Shown here piece after piece: positions 50,745-60,823 of a DNA stretch of 64,000 nucleotides. Origin of the DNA: JBBIMP01 sp037444305. Its GTDB lineage: Bacteria; Acidobacteriota; UBA6911. Location of the stretch: the NCBI GenBank assembly GCA_037444305.1, contig JBBIMP010000017.1:31191-95190 (forward strand). Reading direction: 5' to 3'. Below the pieces are notes generated by a model. That model saw only the letters and a list, made by a program, of their open reading frames with translations, was not told the DNA's origin and ran no database searches. Made by a program: the position numbers and the translations under genes. Within the stretch, counting starts at the first letter, position 1; every line of letters begins with the position of its first letter.

Positions 50745-52955
50745 ATGATTCATCGAGCAACTGCCGAAATCGGCGGGCTTGAGTTTACCATTGAAATGGG
50801 GCGGCTTGCCAAGCAGGCCGACGGCGCCGCCTTCATCAGCTACGGCGACACCGCCGTGCTGGCCACGGCATGCGCCCAGAGATCGCCCCGCGAGGGGATC
50901 GATTTTTTCCCGCTCACCGTCGATTACCGTGAGAACACCTATGCCGCCGGCAAAATCCCGGGCGGATTTTTCAAGCGCGAGGGGAGACCGACCGAGAAGG
51001 AGGTCCTGACCTCGCGCCTCATCGACCGGCCGCTGCGGCCGCTCTTCGCCGACGGCTTCAGGAACGAAACCCAGGTGATCGCGCTCGTGCTCTCGGCCGA
51101 CAAGGAGAATGACCCCGATCTCATGAGCATCACGGGCGCATCCGCGGCCCTCTACTGCTCGCCCATACCTTTTCACAATCCCGTGGCCGCCGTCCGCGTG
51201 GGGCTCGTCGGCGACGAGTTCGTGATCAACCCGTCCATCAGCAAGCTCAAGGAGAGCCGGCTGAACCTGGTGATCGCGGGAACCGCGGACGCCATCGTCA
51301 TGGTGGAAGCGGGCGCCAACGAGGTCCCCGAGGAGCAGATCGTCGACGCGCTCGAATTCGGGCACCAGGCGATCCGCAAGCTGATCGCGCTGCAGCAGGA
51401 ACTCCACGACAAGATCCAGCCGGTGAAGATGGAGGTCGTGCCGCCCGCGTTCGACGAGGAGGAGTATCGCCGGATTGAAACGACCTGGTCGGCGGCGATC
51501 TCCGACGCTCTCCACATCAAGGGTAAACTCGAGAACTACAGAAAACTGGACGAAATCGCCGACGAAATCGTCTCGGGCATCCCGGAGGAGGAAACCGAAA
51601 AGCGCCGGGAGGCGTCGCGCATCTTCAAGCACGTCATGGAGAAGATCTTCCGCAGGGAGATCCTGTCCGACCGCCGGCGGCCCGATGGGCGCCGCTTCGA
51701 CGAAATCCGCAGCATCGACGTCGAGGTCTCGCTCCTGCCGCGGACGCACGGCTCGGCCCTGTTCACGCGCGGCGAGACGCAGGCGCTGGTCACGGCCACG
51801 CTGGGAACGGCCGACGACGAGCAGAAAATGGACATGCTGGAGGGCGAGTCCTTCAAGCGTTTCATGCTGCACTACAACTTCCCCCCGTTCAGCGTGGGCG
51901 AGGTCAAGTTCCTGCGCGGCCCCGGGCGGCGCGAGATCGGTCACGGCGCGCTGGCGGAGCGGAGCATCCTGCCGGTCATGCCCGGCGAGGAGGCTTTCCC
52001 CTACACGGTGCGCGTGGTGGCGGACATCCTGGAGAGCAACGGGTCGTCCTCGATGGCGACCATCTGCGGCGGCATCATGGCGCTGATGGATGCCGGGTGC
52101 CCGATCAAGGCCCCGGTGGCGGGCGTGGCCATGGGCCTGGTCAAGGACGGGGATTCCTACGCAATCCTCTCCGACATCGCGGGCGCCGAGGACCACTACG
52201 GCGACATGGATTTCAAGGTCGCGGGCACGAAGAAGGGGATCACCGGACTGCAGATGGACATCAAGATCGGCGGGATCACCCGCGCGATCATGGCCGAGGC
52301 GCTGGCGCAGGCCCGCGAGGGGCGGCTGTTCATCCTGGGGCGCATGGGCACCGCGCTCGAGAGCCCGCGGCCGGAAATCTCCCCTTACGCGCCGCGCATC
52401 ATCACCATCCAGATCCCTAAGGAGAAGATCGGCGGGGTCATCGGCACGGGCGGCAAGGTGATCCGCGGGATCATCGAGCAGACGGGCGTGAAGATCGACA
52501 TCGAAGACGACGGCACCGTCAACATCGCCTCGACCGACACGGATTCCGCGCAGAACGCGATCCGGATGATCGAAGAGCTCATTGCGGAAGCGGAGGTCGG
52601 GAAAACCTACCTCGGGACCATCACCCGGCTGGTGGACTTCGGCGCCTTCGTCGAGATCTTCCCGGGCACCGAGGGACTGCTGCACATTTCCGAGGTAGCG
52701 GACTACCGCGTCGAGGATATCAACAGCGAGCTGAAGGTCGGCGAGAAGATTCTGGTCAAGGTCCTCAGCATCGAGCCGCCCAACAAAATCCGGCTGAGCC
52801 GCAAGGCGGTGCTGCGCGAGGCCGCGGGACTGCCTCCCCAGGAGAGTTCGAGGCCGCCGCGGCGGGAGCACGGTGACCGGGGAAGGCCGGGGCCGAGGGA
52901 TCGGGGGCGCGGGGATCGCGATCGAGGCCGGGGGCGCGGCGGACCGCGCCGCTGA
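50745..52955 (+). CDS. pnp: Polyribonucleotide nucleotidyltransferase
   Basis: A 736-residue 3'-5' exoribonuclease with two RNase PH domains (GGFFKREGRPTEKEVLTSRL; GTADDEQKMDMLEGESFKRF; MLHYNFPPFSVGE), a KH domain (KIGGVIGTGGKVIRGIIEQT) and an S1 domain (GTITRLVDFGAFVEIFPGTE). The last 40 residues are an Arg/Gly/Asp-rich tail (for example GRPGPRDRGRGDRDRGRGRG). ATG 50745 has AGGAGG upstream. Confidence 0.96.
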   Translation: MIHRATAEIGGLEFTIEMGRLAKQADGAAFISYGDTAVLATACAQRSPREGIDFFPLTVDYRENTYAAGKIPGGFFKREGRPTEKEVLTSRLIDRPLRPLFADGFRNETQVIALVLSADKENDPDLMSITGASAALYCSPIPFHNPVAAVRVGLVGDEFVINPSISKLKESRLNLVIAGTADAIVMVEAGANEVPEEQIVDALEFGHQAIRKLIALQQELHDKIQPVKMEVVPPAFDEEEYRRIETTWSAAISDALHIKGKLENYRKLDEIADEIVSGIPEEETEKRREASRIFKHVMEKIFRREILSDRRRPDGRRFDEIRSIDVEVSLLPRTHGSALFTRGETQALVTATLGTADDEQKMDMLEGESFKRFMLHYNFPPFSVGEVKFLRGPGRREIGHGALAERSILPVMPGEEAFPYTVRVVADILESNGSSSMATICGGIMALMDAGCPIKAPVAGVAMGLVKDGDSYAILSDIAGAEDHYGDMDFKVAGTKKGITGLQMDIKIGGITRAIMAEALAQAREGRLFILGRMGTALESPRPEISPYAPRIITIQIPKEKIGGVIGTGGKVIRGIIEQTGVKIDIEDDGTVNIASTDTDSAQNAIRMIEELIAEAEVGKTYLGTITRLVDFGAFVEIFPGTEGLLHISEVADYRVEDINSELKVGEKILVKVLSIEPPNKIRLSRKAVLREAAGLPPQESSRPPRREHGDRGRPGPRDRGRGDRDRGRGRGGPRR

Positions 52956-53035
52956 CCTCGCCGGCAGTCTTTGTGCTGCTTTGCCCCTGGGAACTGTAAA
53001 GAAACAGAAGATATGGTGGCATCCATGACCATCAC

Positions 53036-53250
53036 AGCCCCGAAGGCATGCTGGGATCCGTGACAATCACAGCCCCGAGGGCATGCTGGGATCGGTGACA
53101 ATCCCAGCCCCGAGGGCATGCTGGGATCCGTGACAATCCCAGCCCCGAGGGCATGCTGGGATCGGTGACAATCCCAGCCCCGAGGGCATGCTGGGATCCG
53201 TGACAATCCCAGCCCCGAGGGCATGCTGGGATCGGTGACAATCTTAGCCC
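53036..53250. repeat. 35-bp tandem repeat, six copies and a partial seventh
   Basis: Units start at 53036, 53071, 53106, 53141, 53176 and 53211 and end in a partial copy at 53246. Each begins AGCCCCGAGGGCATGCTGGG. Copies alternate strictly between ...GGATCCG and ...GGATCGG, a 70-bp higher-order period. There are no spacers, so it is not CRISPR. It lies between pnp and larB. Confidence 0.92.
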
Positions 53251-53325
53251 CGGAGGGGCGAAAGAAGATAGCCCCGGGCGTGAGCCCGGGGTGGAGGCGG
53301 AGGGAGTAAGGAGCCCTGAAGGGGC
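53247..53325. repeat. REP-like hairpin cluster
   Basis: GCCCC/GGGGC (53247-53259), CCCCGGGC/GCCCGGGG (53272-53291, loop GTGA) and GCCC/GGGGC (53313-53325) lie in a row. GCCCCGGAGGGGCG-type palindromes occur as dispersed REP elements in many high-G+C genomes. They join directly to the last unit of the 35-bp array, whose start AGCCCCG is the same as the REP start. Confidence 0.6.
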
Positions 53326-53421
53326 GACACATCACTCCCCGGAATGACGTCACCGGCAATATTGGATTGCCTATAGGCACAATAAAACAAGACCGGCTCT
53401 AACATATCGCGAGGCATACCT

Positions 53422-54174
53422 ATGAACAAGCAGCACATCCTGGCCGTGCTCGAGAATGTCCAGAAGGGGAAGCTAACCCCGGAGCAGGGGGTTGAACGGC
53501 TGGAGGGGTTGCCCTTCGAGGACCTGGGTTTCGCGAGGGTGGACCATCACCGGACCATGCGGCAAGGTTTCCCCGAGGTGGTGTTCGGGCTGGGCAAGGA
53601 CCCGCAGCATGTCGCGGAGATCGTGCGCAGCCTCCTGAAGCAGAAGCGGAACATCCTGGTCACCCGCGCCGGTCGGGAGGCCTTCGGCTGCATCCGCAAG
53701 ATTTCCAGGAAGGCGAAGTACAACAAGGCTGCGCGTGCCGCCTACATCGTGCAGGACGAAACGATGTACGGCGACGGCGTCATCCACGTGGTCTGCGCCG
53801 GCACGGCCGACATACCCGTGGCCGAGGAGGCAGCCCTGACGGCCCGCCTGATGGGCAACGAGGTCGTCAGCACCTGCGACGTGGGTGTGGCGGGGATTCA
53901 CCGCCTGCTCAGCGTGCGGGAAGCCCTCACGAAGGCGCGGGTAGTGGTGGCGGTCGCCGGCATGGAGGCGGCACTGGCGAGCGTCGTCGGCGGGCTGGTG
54001 AGCTGCCCGGTGGTGGGCGTGCCGACCAGCATAGGCTACGGAGCGTCGCTGGGCGGCGTGGCGGCCATGCTGGGAATGCTCAACAGCTGCGCGTCGAACG
54101 TCACGGTGGTGAACATCGACAACGGTTTCGGCGGCGGGTTCGTGGCCTCGCTGATCAACCGCAGGAGACCCTGA
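53422..54174 (+). CDS. larB: Nickel pincer cofactor biosynthesis protein LarB
   Basis: A 250-residue carboxylase/hydrolase with a C-terminal PurE-like domain. Signatures are FARVDHHRTMRQGFPEVVFG, VCAGTADIPVAEEAALTARL, TCDVGVAGIHRLL and GVPTSIGYGASLGG. LarB carboxylates nicotinate adenine dinucleotide in synthesis of the NPN cofactor for lactate racemase-like enzymes. larC, larE and larA are not in the window. Confidence 0.93.
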   Translation: MNKQHILAVLENVQKGKLTPEQGVERLEGLPFEDLGFARVDHHRTMRQGFPEVVFGLGKDPQHVAEIVRSLLKQKRNILVTRAGREAFGCIRKISRKAKYNKAARAAYIVQDETMYGDGVIHVVCAGTADIPVAEEAALTARLMGNEVVSTCDVGVAGIHRLLSVREALTKARVVVAVAGMEAALASVVGGLVSCPVVGVPTSIGYGASLGGVAAMLGMLNSCASNVTVVNIDNGFGGGFVASLINRRRP

Positions 54175-54251
54175 TTCCCGGTTCTGCTTCGCGGGCTTGC
54201 GCGCGATGAATTTTTGCTATCATTTGGCGCGGCGCAGTCCGGAAGGAAGCT

Positions 54252-56030
54252 ATGCCTTTTTACCCCGACGGAGTCCTGGACGAGATACGCAACTCCGTTA
54301 ACATTGTCTCACTGATCTCAGAGTTCGTGGCTCTGAGAAAGCGCGGCAAGAACTGGGTCGCGCGCTGCCCCTTTCACACCGAGAAAACCCCCTCATTCAA
54401 CGTCAGCGAGGAGAAGCAGATTTTCATGTGCTTCGGCTGCCAGGTCGGAGGGGACATCTTCAAGTTCATCATGCAGATCGAGCACCTGACCTTCCCGGAG
54501 TCGGTGCGCTTCATCGCCGAGCGCTACGGCATACCGCTGCCCGCCCGCCCGGACCCGCCGGAGGGGGATCACGGCCTGCCGACCGACACGCTGCGCAAGG
54601 CCATGGCCGCGGCCGCGGAGGAGTATCACCGGCTGCTGACGCAGGCGCCGGAGGGTGCCGGGGCCCTGGACTACCTCGAGGGCCGGGGCGTGAGCGCCGA
54701 GACCATGCGGCGGTTCCAGCTCGGATACTCTCCCGACAATGGCCATTTCCTGCTGGAACACCTGCAGAGCAGGGGCTTCCGCCTGGACGCGCTGCTGGAG
54801 TGCGGCCTGGTCAAGCGCTCCGAGGATGGGATGAGGCACTACGATGCCTTCCGCGGACGCATCATGTTCCCGATCACGGACATCCGCGGCCGGGTGATCG
54901 CCTTCGGCGGGCGGGCGCTTGGGGACCACCAGCCCAAGTATTTGAATTCGCCGGAGAGCAGGCTCTATAATAAGAGCCGCAATCTCTTCGGGCTCAGCCA
55001 CTCACGGCAGGGCATCCAGAGGGCGGACTGTGCCATACTGGTCGAGGGGTACATGGATTTCATCATCCCGTTCCAGTATGGGATCGAAAACCTTGTCGCC
55101 TCCCTAGGGACGAGCCTCACCGCGCAGCAGGTGAAGCTGCTGGGGAGGTACACGAGAGAAGTCATCGTCAGCTACGATCCCGATTCGGCGGGGCAGGCGG
55201 CGACCCAGCGGTCGCTGGAGCTGTTTTTGGAGGAGGATTTCAGGGTACGGGTTTTCCCCCTGCCCGAGGGGCAGGATCCTGACGCTTTCATCCGCCGCGT
55301 CGGGGCCGAAAAATACCGCGAAAGACTGGGCAAGTCGGTTTCCTACCTCGACTTTGTGTTCGAGAACGCGGTGCGCAGCCAGGGGAACCTGGACAATCCG
55401 AAAAGCAAGATCCAGATCATCAACTCGGTCCTGCCGTACCTGGCGCGGGTGCCGCACGCCGTGGAGCGCTCGGAGTATGTCTTCCGGTTTGCACGCCGGC
55501 TGCGGATCGAAGACCAGCAACTCCTGGCCGAGGTCAAGCGGGCGGCGAAGAACCGGAAGCTGGAACTGCGCCGGGAGAGCCTGCCTCAGGCCGGCGCGAT
55601 GAGATTGGCCGAGAAACGGCTGCTGCAGCTGGTCGTAGGAAACAGAGAGCTGCAGCGCCAGTTCCTGCCGCTGTGCTCGGCCGGGGATTTCGAAGGGCTG
55701 GCGGCTGAGAGAATCTTCGGATTTCTTCTGGATGAGTTCGCCGCGGGCCGGGAAGTGGATTTCGACGCGCTGCACCGCCGGTTTGCCGCCGAGCCGGAGC
55801 AGGCCATGCTGGCGCAGCTGCAGATGGAGGAAGTGCCGGAAGGGCACACTGAGGAGACCGCGCAGCGCTCGCTCGACGCCCTGCGCACGATGCGGTTGGA
55901 GCTGCGGAAACAGCAGATCAGCACAAGGATCGCTGAAGCGGAGCGCATCCGGGACGATGAGATGCTGAACCGCCTTTTCAGGGAGCGTGTGCTCGTGGAC
56001 CGCGAACTTGTCAGCCTGTCCAGGGGTTAG
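54252..56030 (+). CDS. dnaG: DNA primase
   Basis: A 592-residue primase. N-terminal zinc site is formed by CPFH and CFGC (residues about 40-61). RNA polymerase-like core: FPITDIRGRVIAFGGRAL and PKYLNSPESRLYNKSRNLFG; TOPRIM acidic residues in AILVEGYMDFI and SYDPDSAGQAA. The C-terminal helicase-binding domain is present. It is followed 20 bases later by rpoD, as in the classical macromolecular-synthesis arrangement without rpsU. Confidence 0.96.
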   Translation: MPFYPDGVLDEIRNSVNIVSLISEFVALRKRGKNWVARCPFHTEKTPSFNVSEEKQIFMCFGCQVGGDIFKFIMQIEHLTFPESVRFIAERYGIPLPARPDPPEGDHGLPTDTLRKAMAAAAEEYHRLLTQAPEGAGALDYLEGRGVSAETMRRFQLGYSPDNGHFLLEHLQSRGFRLDALLECGLVKRSEDGMRHYDAFRGRIMFPITDIRGRVIAFGGRALGDHQPKYLNSPESRLYNKSRNLFGLSHSRQGIQRADCAILVEGYMDFIIPFQYGIENLVASLGTSLTAQQVKLLGRYTREVIVSYDPDSAGQAATQRSLELFLEEDFRVRVFPLPEGQDPDAFIRRVGAEKYRERLGKSVSYLDFVFENAVRSQGNLDNPKSKIQIINSVLPYLARVPHAVERSEYVFRFARRLRIEDQQLLAEVKRAAKNRKLELRRESLPQAGAMRLAEKRLLQLVVGNRELQRQFLPLCSAGDFEGLAAERIFGFLLDEFAAGREVDFDALHRRFAAEPEQAMLAQLQMEEVPEGHTEETAQRSLDALRTMRLELRKQQISTRIAEAERIRDDEMLNRLFRERVLVDRELVSLSRG

Positions 56031-56050
56031 CAGGAAAGGAGACGCCCGGT

Positions 56051-57745
<1,695 letters not shown>

Positions 57746-57759
57746 GTTGTCTTTACGCC

Positions 57760-57774
57760 GCACGCGGGGCGTGC
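57760..57774 (+). terminator. Hairpin between rpoD and tRNA-Ile
   Basis: GCACGC and GCGTGC pair perfectly around GGG. It follows rpoD by 14 bases; no T-run follows, so termination strength is doubtful. It also overlaps a weak promoter-like spacing (TTTACG, 17 bases, TACCCT) ahead of the tRNA. Confidence 0.4.
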
Positions 57775-57808
57775 TACCCTCTGGTGCGCCGCGAAGGCTT
57801 TTCCATGT

Positions 57809-57885
57809 GGGCCCATAGCTCAGTCGGTTAGAGCAGCTGACTCATAATCAGCGGGTCGCAGGTTCGAGTCCTGCTGGGCCCACCA
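57809..57885 (+). tRNA. tRNA-Ile2 (anticodon CAU, lysidine-modified)
   Basis: A complete 77-base cloverleaf with acceptor GGGCCCA/TGGGCCC and encoded CCA (57883-57885). The anticodon loop is CTCATAA, with the CAT anticodon. The anticodon stem-loop GACTCATAATC is typical of the minor isoleucine tRNA whose C34 is modified by TilS to read AUA, not of initiator or elongator Met tRNA. It is the left edge of an accessory segment. Confidence 0.9.
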
Positions 57886-58120
57886 ATAAAATCAATAGTT
57901 TGCAGCCATTCTGCATTCCGAGAAAATCCCAAAATCCAAAGTTGGTTCCACTTTGGTTCCAAATAGCGCAAGATAAAATTCTGTCTGCTGGCCAATGTTT
58001 TAGCGGATGGCATAGGAATATTGTTGTGTGTCTATCGCCAGGGATTAGACACAGTTTCCTCATGCCATTGATCAGCCATCAAGCTTGATTGCCAGGTCCG
58101 CGAACACCAATTGACCTTGA
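57886..58120. other. AT-rich tRNA-adjacent junction
   Basis: No gene. The composition drops sharply directly after the tRNA CCA, and a TGGTTCCA repeat occurs twice within 20 bases around 57940-57960. This resembles the junction left by a tRNA-targeting integrative element, but I find no second copy of the tRNA 3' end and no integrase. Confidence 0.4.
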
Positions 58121-58399
58121 AATGCCAAGATCATACTTAAGGGAGATGTTGAATCCCTCAATTATGTAAAGATGAATGAGGCGTACTTCTCGACTGCCGT
58201 CTTCTGGCAGGTATTCGACGCTTGCCACATGGATACTGCGTTTAAGGAAGCATGTCGCTCCGGCCTCTCGTCGGTTGACGCCATCCATGTCGTCGTAGCC
58301 GCTTCGAGCGGGTGTGACGAACTTGTAACTTCCGAAAAGCCGACCTCTGCCATCAATCCAACCAAGCTGATTCGGGTCGTCTCTATAGATGTCGAATGA
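58121..58399 (+). pseudogene. PIN-domain toxin-like fragment (N-terminal part missing)
   Basis: The open frame, with an ATG at 58172, encodes NEAYFSTAVFWQVFDACHMD, then GLSSVDAIHVVVAASSGCDE and LVTSEKPTSAINPTKLIRVV. This is the C-terminal half of a PIN-like ribonuclease (VapC-type or related), with the DAIH and TSEKP motifs. The N-terminal acidic residue region is absent, and a TGA at 58118-58120 closes the frame upstream. No antitoxin gene is visible. Confidence 0.6.
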
Positions 58400-58411
58400 G
58401 ATAGGTGCTTT

Positions 58412-59248
58412 CTATTTCGGCTTGCGCCCGAGGATGCGTCTGCCGATATCCTTGATTCTCATATAGCGCGCCTCGATGTCCCCCAGCAGGGCGGGATCCT
58501 TTTTAATCCATTCCGTCATGAGCACCGTCGCCTGTTGCCGGGTAATGGGCCCGGTAACGCTGCTCAGCCCTACCTTTCCCTCAAAGTGCAGGCGTACGGT
58601 AATCCAGGGTTTGTCCGAAGCCGCGGCATCCTTTTCGGTGCGTATCACGCTCAGATGAGTCTCCCCGCATTTGCATGAAGGATTCATGCAATAGAAGTCC
58701 AGGAGTCGATAGGCAATTCCTTGGTGCTCTTCCAGGAGTGGCCGGGTCAATCCGCAGCTGTTTGCCGCCTTGCTCACGCCAAAGACCTCGTCGGCGGCGA
58801 CCATGTGGCCCTTGCGGATCTTTTTGGCAGGCGCCGTAAACCGTGCCGCATGCTTGACCGCCTGACGAAAGCTGCGGTATTTCGCCAGGATATCGTCCTT
58901 CAGTTCAGCATTCAGCCCCGCTACAAATTCGTCGATCAAGGGCCTCGTGACCGAACTTGCCCCAAAGAGCCGTCCCGCCTGCCAGGTGTCGACATCGAGT
59001 TCGACGCCGAATTCCAGATGGGGATGCCCCGGTCCTTTGCCAGAACGCTTTTCAGAGAAGGTGACAACCACGTCTGTGCATGCGCAGCCGGGATTCTCAC
59101 AGGCGGAATAGAACATCAAAAAGGTGGAGTCGTGCGCGTCGAACTTCACTTCCGCGAATGCCCCGGGGATTGCCGCTACTGTGTTTCCTCCCGCAGAGCT
59201 CTTCTTGTCCCGCACGATTATGGATTTCCCGGTCGATCTCGAAATCAT
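58412..59248 (-). CDS. Internally duplicated CxNPxCxC-motif protein, unknown function
   Basis: A 278-residue cytoplasmic protein made of two related halves. Half one (about residues 45-130) has CENPGCACT (Cys50, 55, 57) followed about 40 residues later by GASSVTRPLIDEFVAGLNAE. Half two (about 182-268) has CMNPSCKCG (Cys187, 192, 194) followed by GLSSVTGPITRQQATVLMTE. Each half probably binds a metal, likely zinc. The ATG at 59248 has AGGAGGA upstream. The partner SEC-C gene lies just upstream on the same strand. I do not recognise a named family. Confidence 0.75.
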   Translation of the reverse strand: MISRSTGKSIIVRDKKSSAGGNTVAAIPGAFAEVKFDAHDSTFLMFYSACENPGCACTDVVVTFSEKRSGKGPGHPHLEFGVELDVDTWQAGRLFGASSVTRPLIDEFVAGLNAELKDDILAKYRSFRQAVKHAARFTAPAKKIRKGHMVAADEVFGVSKAANSCGLTRPLLEEHQGIAYRLLDFYCMNPSCKCGETHLSVIRTEKDAAASDKPWITVRLHFEGKVGLSSVTGPITRQQATVLMTEWIKKDPALLGDIEARYMRIKDIGRRILGRKPK

Positions 59249-59344
59249 GGATCCTCCTCTTCCGAAATCTGATGCCGTGCAGTCTATCGCCATAGACGTG
59301 CCAAGCGGAGGCAGATTTTGCGGGTCTTTCCATGGGAAAGGACG

Positions 59345-60823
59345 CTATCCCGGAAGGCCCAGCTTCCTGCGCAACTCGGCAATGTCTGGGCGCAGCTCGG
59401 GCTGCAGAGCGGAATCATTCCGGTATTCATACTCCATCAGCAGCGCTTCGAGCCTTTCCCGTCCTTGTGGAGTGAGCGCCGCAGCGCGCGGCGTCTGGCC
59501 CTTGAGCGCGGGAATGGGGGTGTCGAGCCACGCTTCCCAATGCGCCTTCATCTGTTCTTGGAGGGCAGCGCGGAATTCGGGCGGCACTGATTCGAGATCA
59601 TCCCGCCGCCGTCCTTCTCCCCGAACTTTCCTCCGGCCATCCCGGCCGCCAAGCAAGGACTCGGGACTCTTACGTTCTTCACCTGTTAATCTGCACCGGC
59701 TGCCCAGGCGGTCTTTAATCACCTTCGCTATTTCCTTCGCCCGCCTGTCGGAATTGACCTCAATTTCGAGTGCGCCGCATCGGATTTCGATCGTTCCCAG
59801 CGAGGTGTTGTCCCACCCTGGATTCAGACGGTTCCCTTTTTTCTGCCAGGTTACGGATGCCCTGATCAAATGTCCCGTCCCGTCGAATTCGGCATCATCC
59901 AGTATGTCCTGCTGAAATTCAGGGAGCGCAAGCGACTTGAGTTCCTCCAGGGCCTGCTCGGGTGTACACAGTAGCTCGTATTTGAGCTTAATGAAAAGGA
60001 GCGGATCGCCGTCCGTGTTCTGCAGGACCGGCGGCGGAGGATTCAGCACCTGGTCCGCGATCTCGAAGTAGCGGTCGCGCAGGAAGTCGTCCTCGGCGAT
60101 GAGGAAGGCGCGATCCAGGCTGCTTTTTCGGCCTGCGGCTTTCCTCATCATGTCCCGGATATCGAGGATCAAGGTGTGCTTGTCGGGCGGCAAGGGCACA
60201 GGGCCCACTCCCAGGAGGATCGACTGGTCCCCAAGCGAAATGCAGCGCCCGTATATGATATTGCCGCGCTTCAGGGTTTCGGTTGCCTGCCGCTCCTTGA
60301 CCTTAACTTCGCGTTCGAGCAGCAGGTCGCGAAGCGTAAGGCTTAGGCGCGGTTCCACGCCGGTGACAAGGAAGAACGTAAAAGGCTCGGTGCACGCTTC
60401 CCGGATGAATGATCTGCGATACTCGTCGAGGCGCGCTCCGTGCTCCGAAAGATAGGCCATGGCGGGCGGGCACTCCTCCATCTTGTGGGCAGCCGTCCTA
60501 CGTCCGGAAGGATGGGGCTTCCAGGTGAAAACGAGCCATGGGATGAAGGTTGTTTCTCGCAGAATCTTTGAATCTATGGAACTGTCGCCGGCGAACTGGT
60601 CCCAGGCACGGTTGATTTCGTCCCTGCCGGATCGTTCATGGAGAAAGCTTAGAACGGCGTTCACGACTTCGCCTTCGGTCTTCCGCATGAGCTGCCATTC
60701 CGGATCATCCGAGAACCGCGCGCGCACTCCAGAAGCAGCCGCATCCTTGCGATAACAGCAGTTCTTGTATTTGCGCCCACTCCCGCAGGGGCAGGGCTGA
60801 CGCCTGCCGGTCAGATCTTGCAT
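59345..60823 (-). CDS. SEC-C motif-containing protein
   Basis: A 492-residue protein beginning with a SEC-C zinc motif: PCPCGSGRKYKNCC (Cys11, 13, 22, 23), as in the tails of SecA and in many standalone proteins. The rest has no clear enzymatic motif that I recognise; it ends with a short helical segment DSALQPELRPDIAELRRKLG. The ATG at 60823 places the motif at the N terminus; the open frame extends to 61093 but those residues come from a transposase remnant read in another frame. It is followed by the duplicated Cys-motif gene, 96 bases away, so they probably act together. Confidence 0.8.
   Translation of the reverse strand: MQDLTGRRQPCPCGSGRKYKNCCYRKDAAASGVRARFSDDPEWQLMRKTEGEVVNAVLSFLHERSGRDEINRAWDQFAGDSSIDSKILRETTFIPWLVFTWKPHPSGRRTAAHKMEECPPAMAYLSEHGARLDEYRRSFIREACTEPFTFFLVTGVEPRLSLTLRDLLLEREVKVKERQATETLKRGNIIYGRCISLGDQSILLGVGPVPLPPDKHTLILDIRDMMRKAAGRKSSLDRAFLIAEDDFLRDRYFEIADQVLNPPPPVLQNTDGDPLLFIKLKYELLCTPEQALEELKSLALPEFQQDILDDAEFDGTGHLIRASVTWQKKGNRLNPGWDNTSLGTIEIRCGALEIEVNSDRRAKEIAKVIKDRLGSRCRLTGEERKSPESLLGGRDGRRKVRGEGRRRDDLESVPPEFRAALQEQMKAHWEAWLDTPIPALKGQTPRAAALTPQGRERLEALLMEYEYRNDSALQPELRPDIAELRRKLGLPG

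Noticed and set aside
53036..53250. CRISPR array
   Set aside because: Repeats of 35 bp are contiguous with no spacers, and no cas genes are nearby.
52703..53380. 225-residue minus-strand frame with repeated PACPRG/SQHALG peptides
   Set aside because: It is merely the translation of the 35-bp tandem repeat; there is no ribosome site or upstream gene.
57809..57885. Initiator or elongator methionine tRNA
   Set aside because: The CAU anticodon is shared, but the anticodon stem-loop GACTCATAATC and the overall sequence match the lysidine-type isoleucine tRNA; the initiator 1-72 mismatch and three G-C anticodon-stem pairs are absent.
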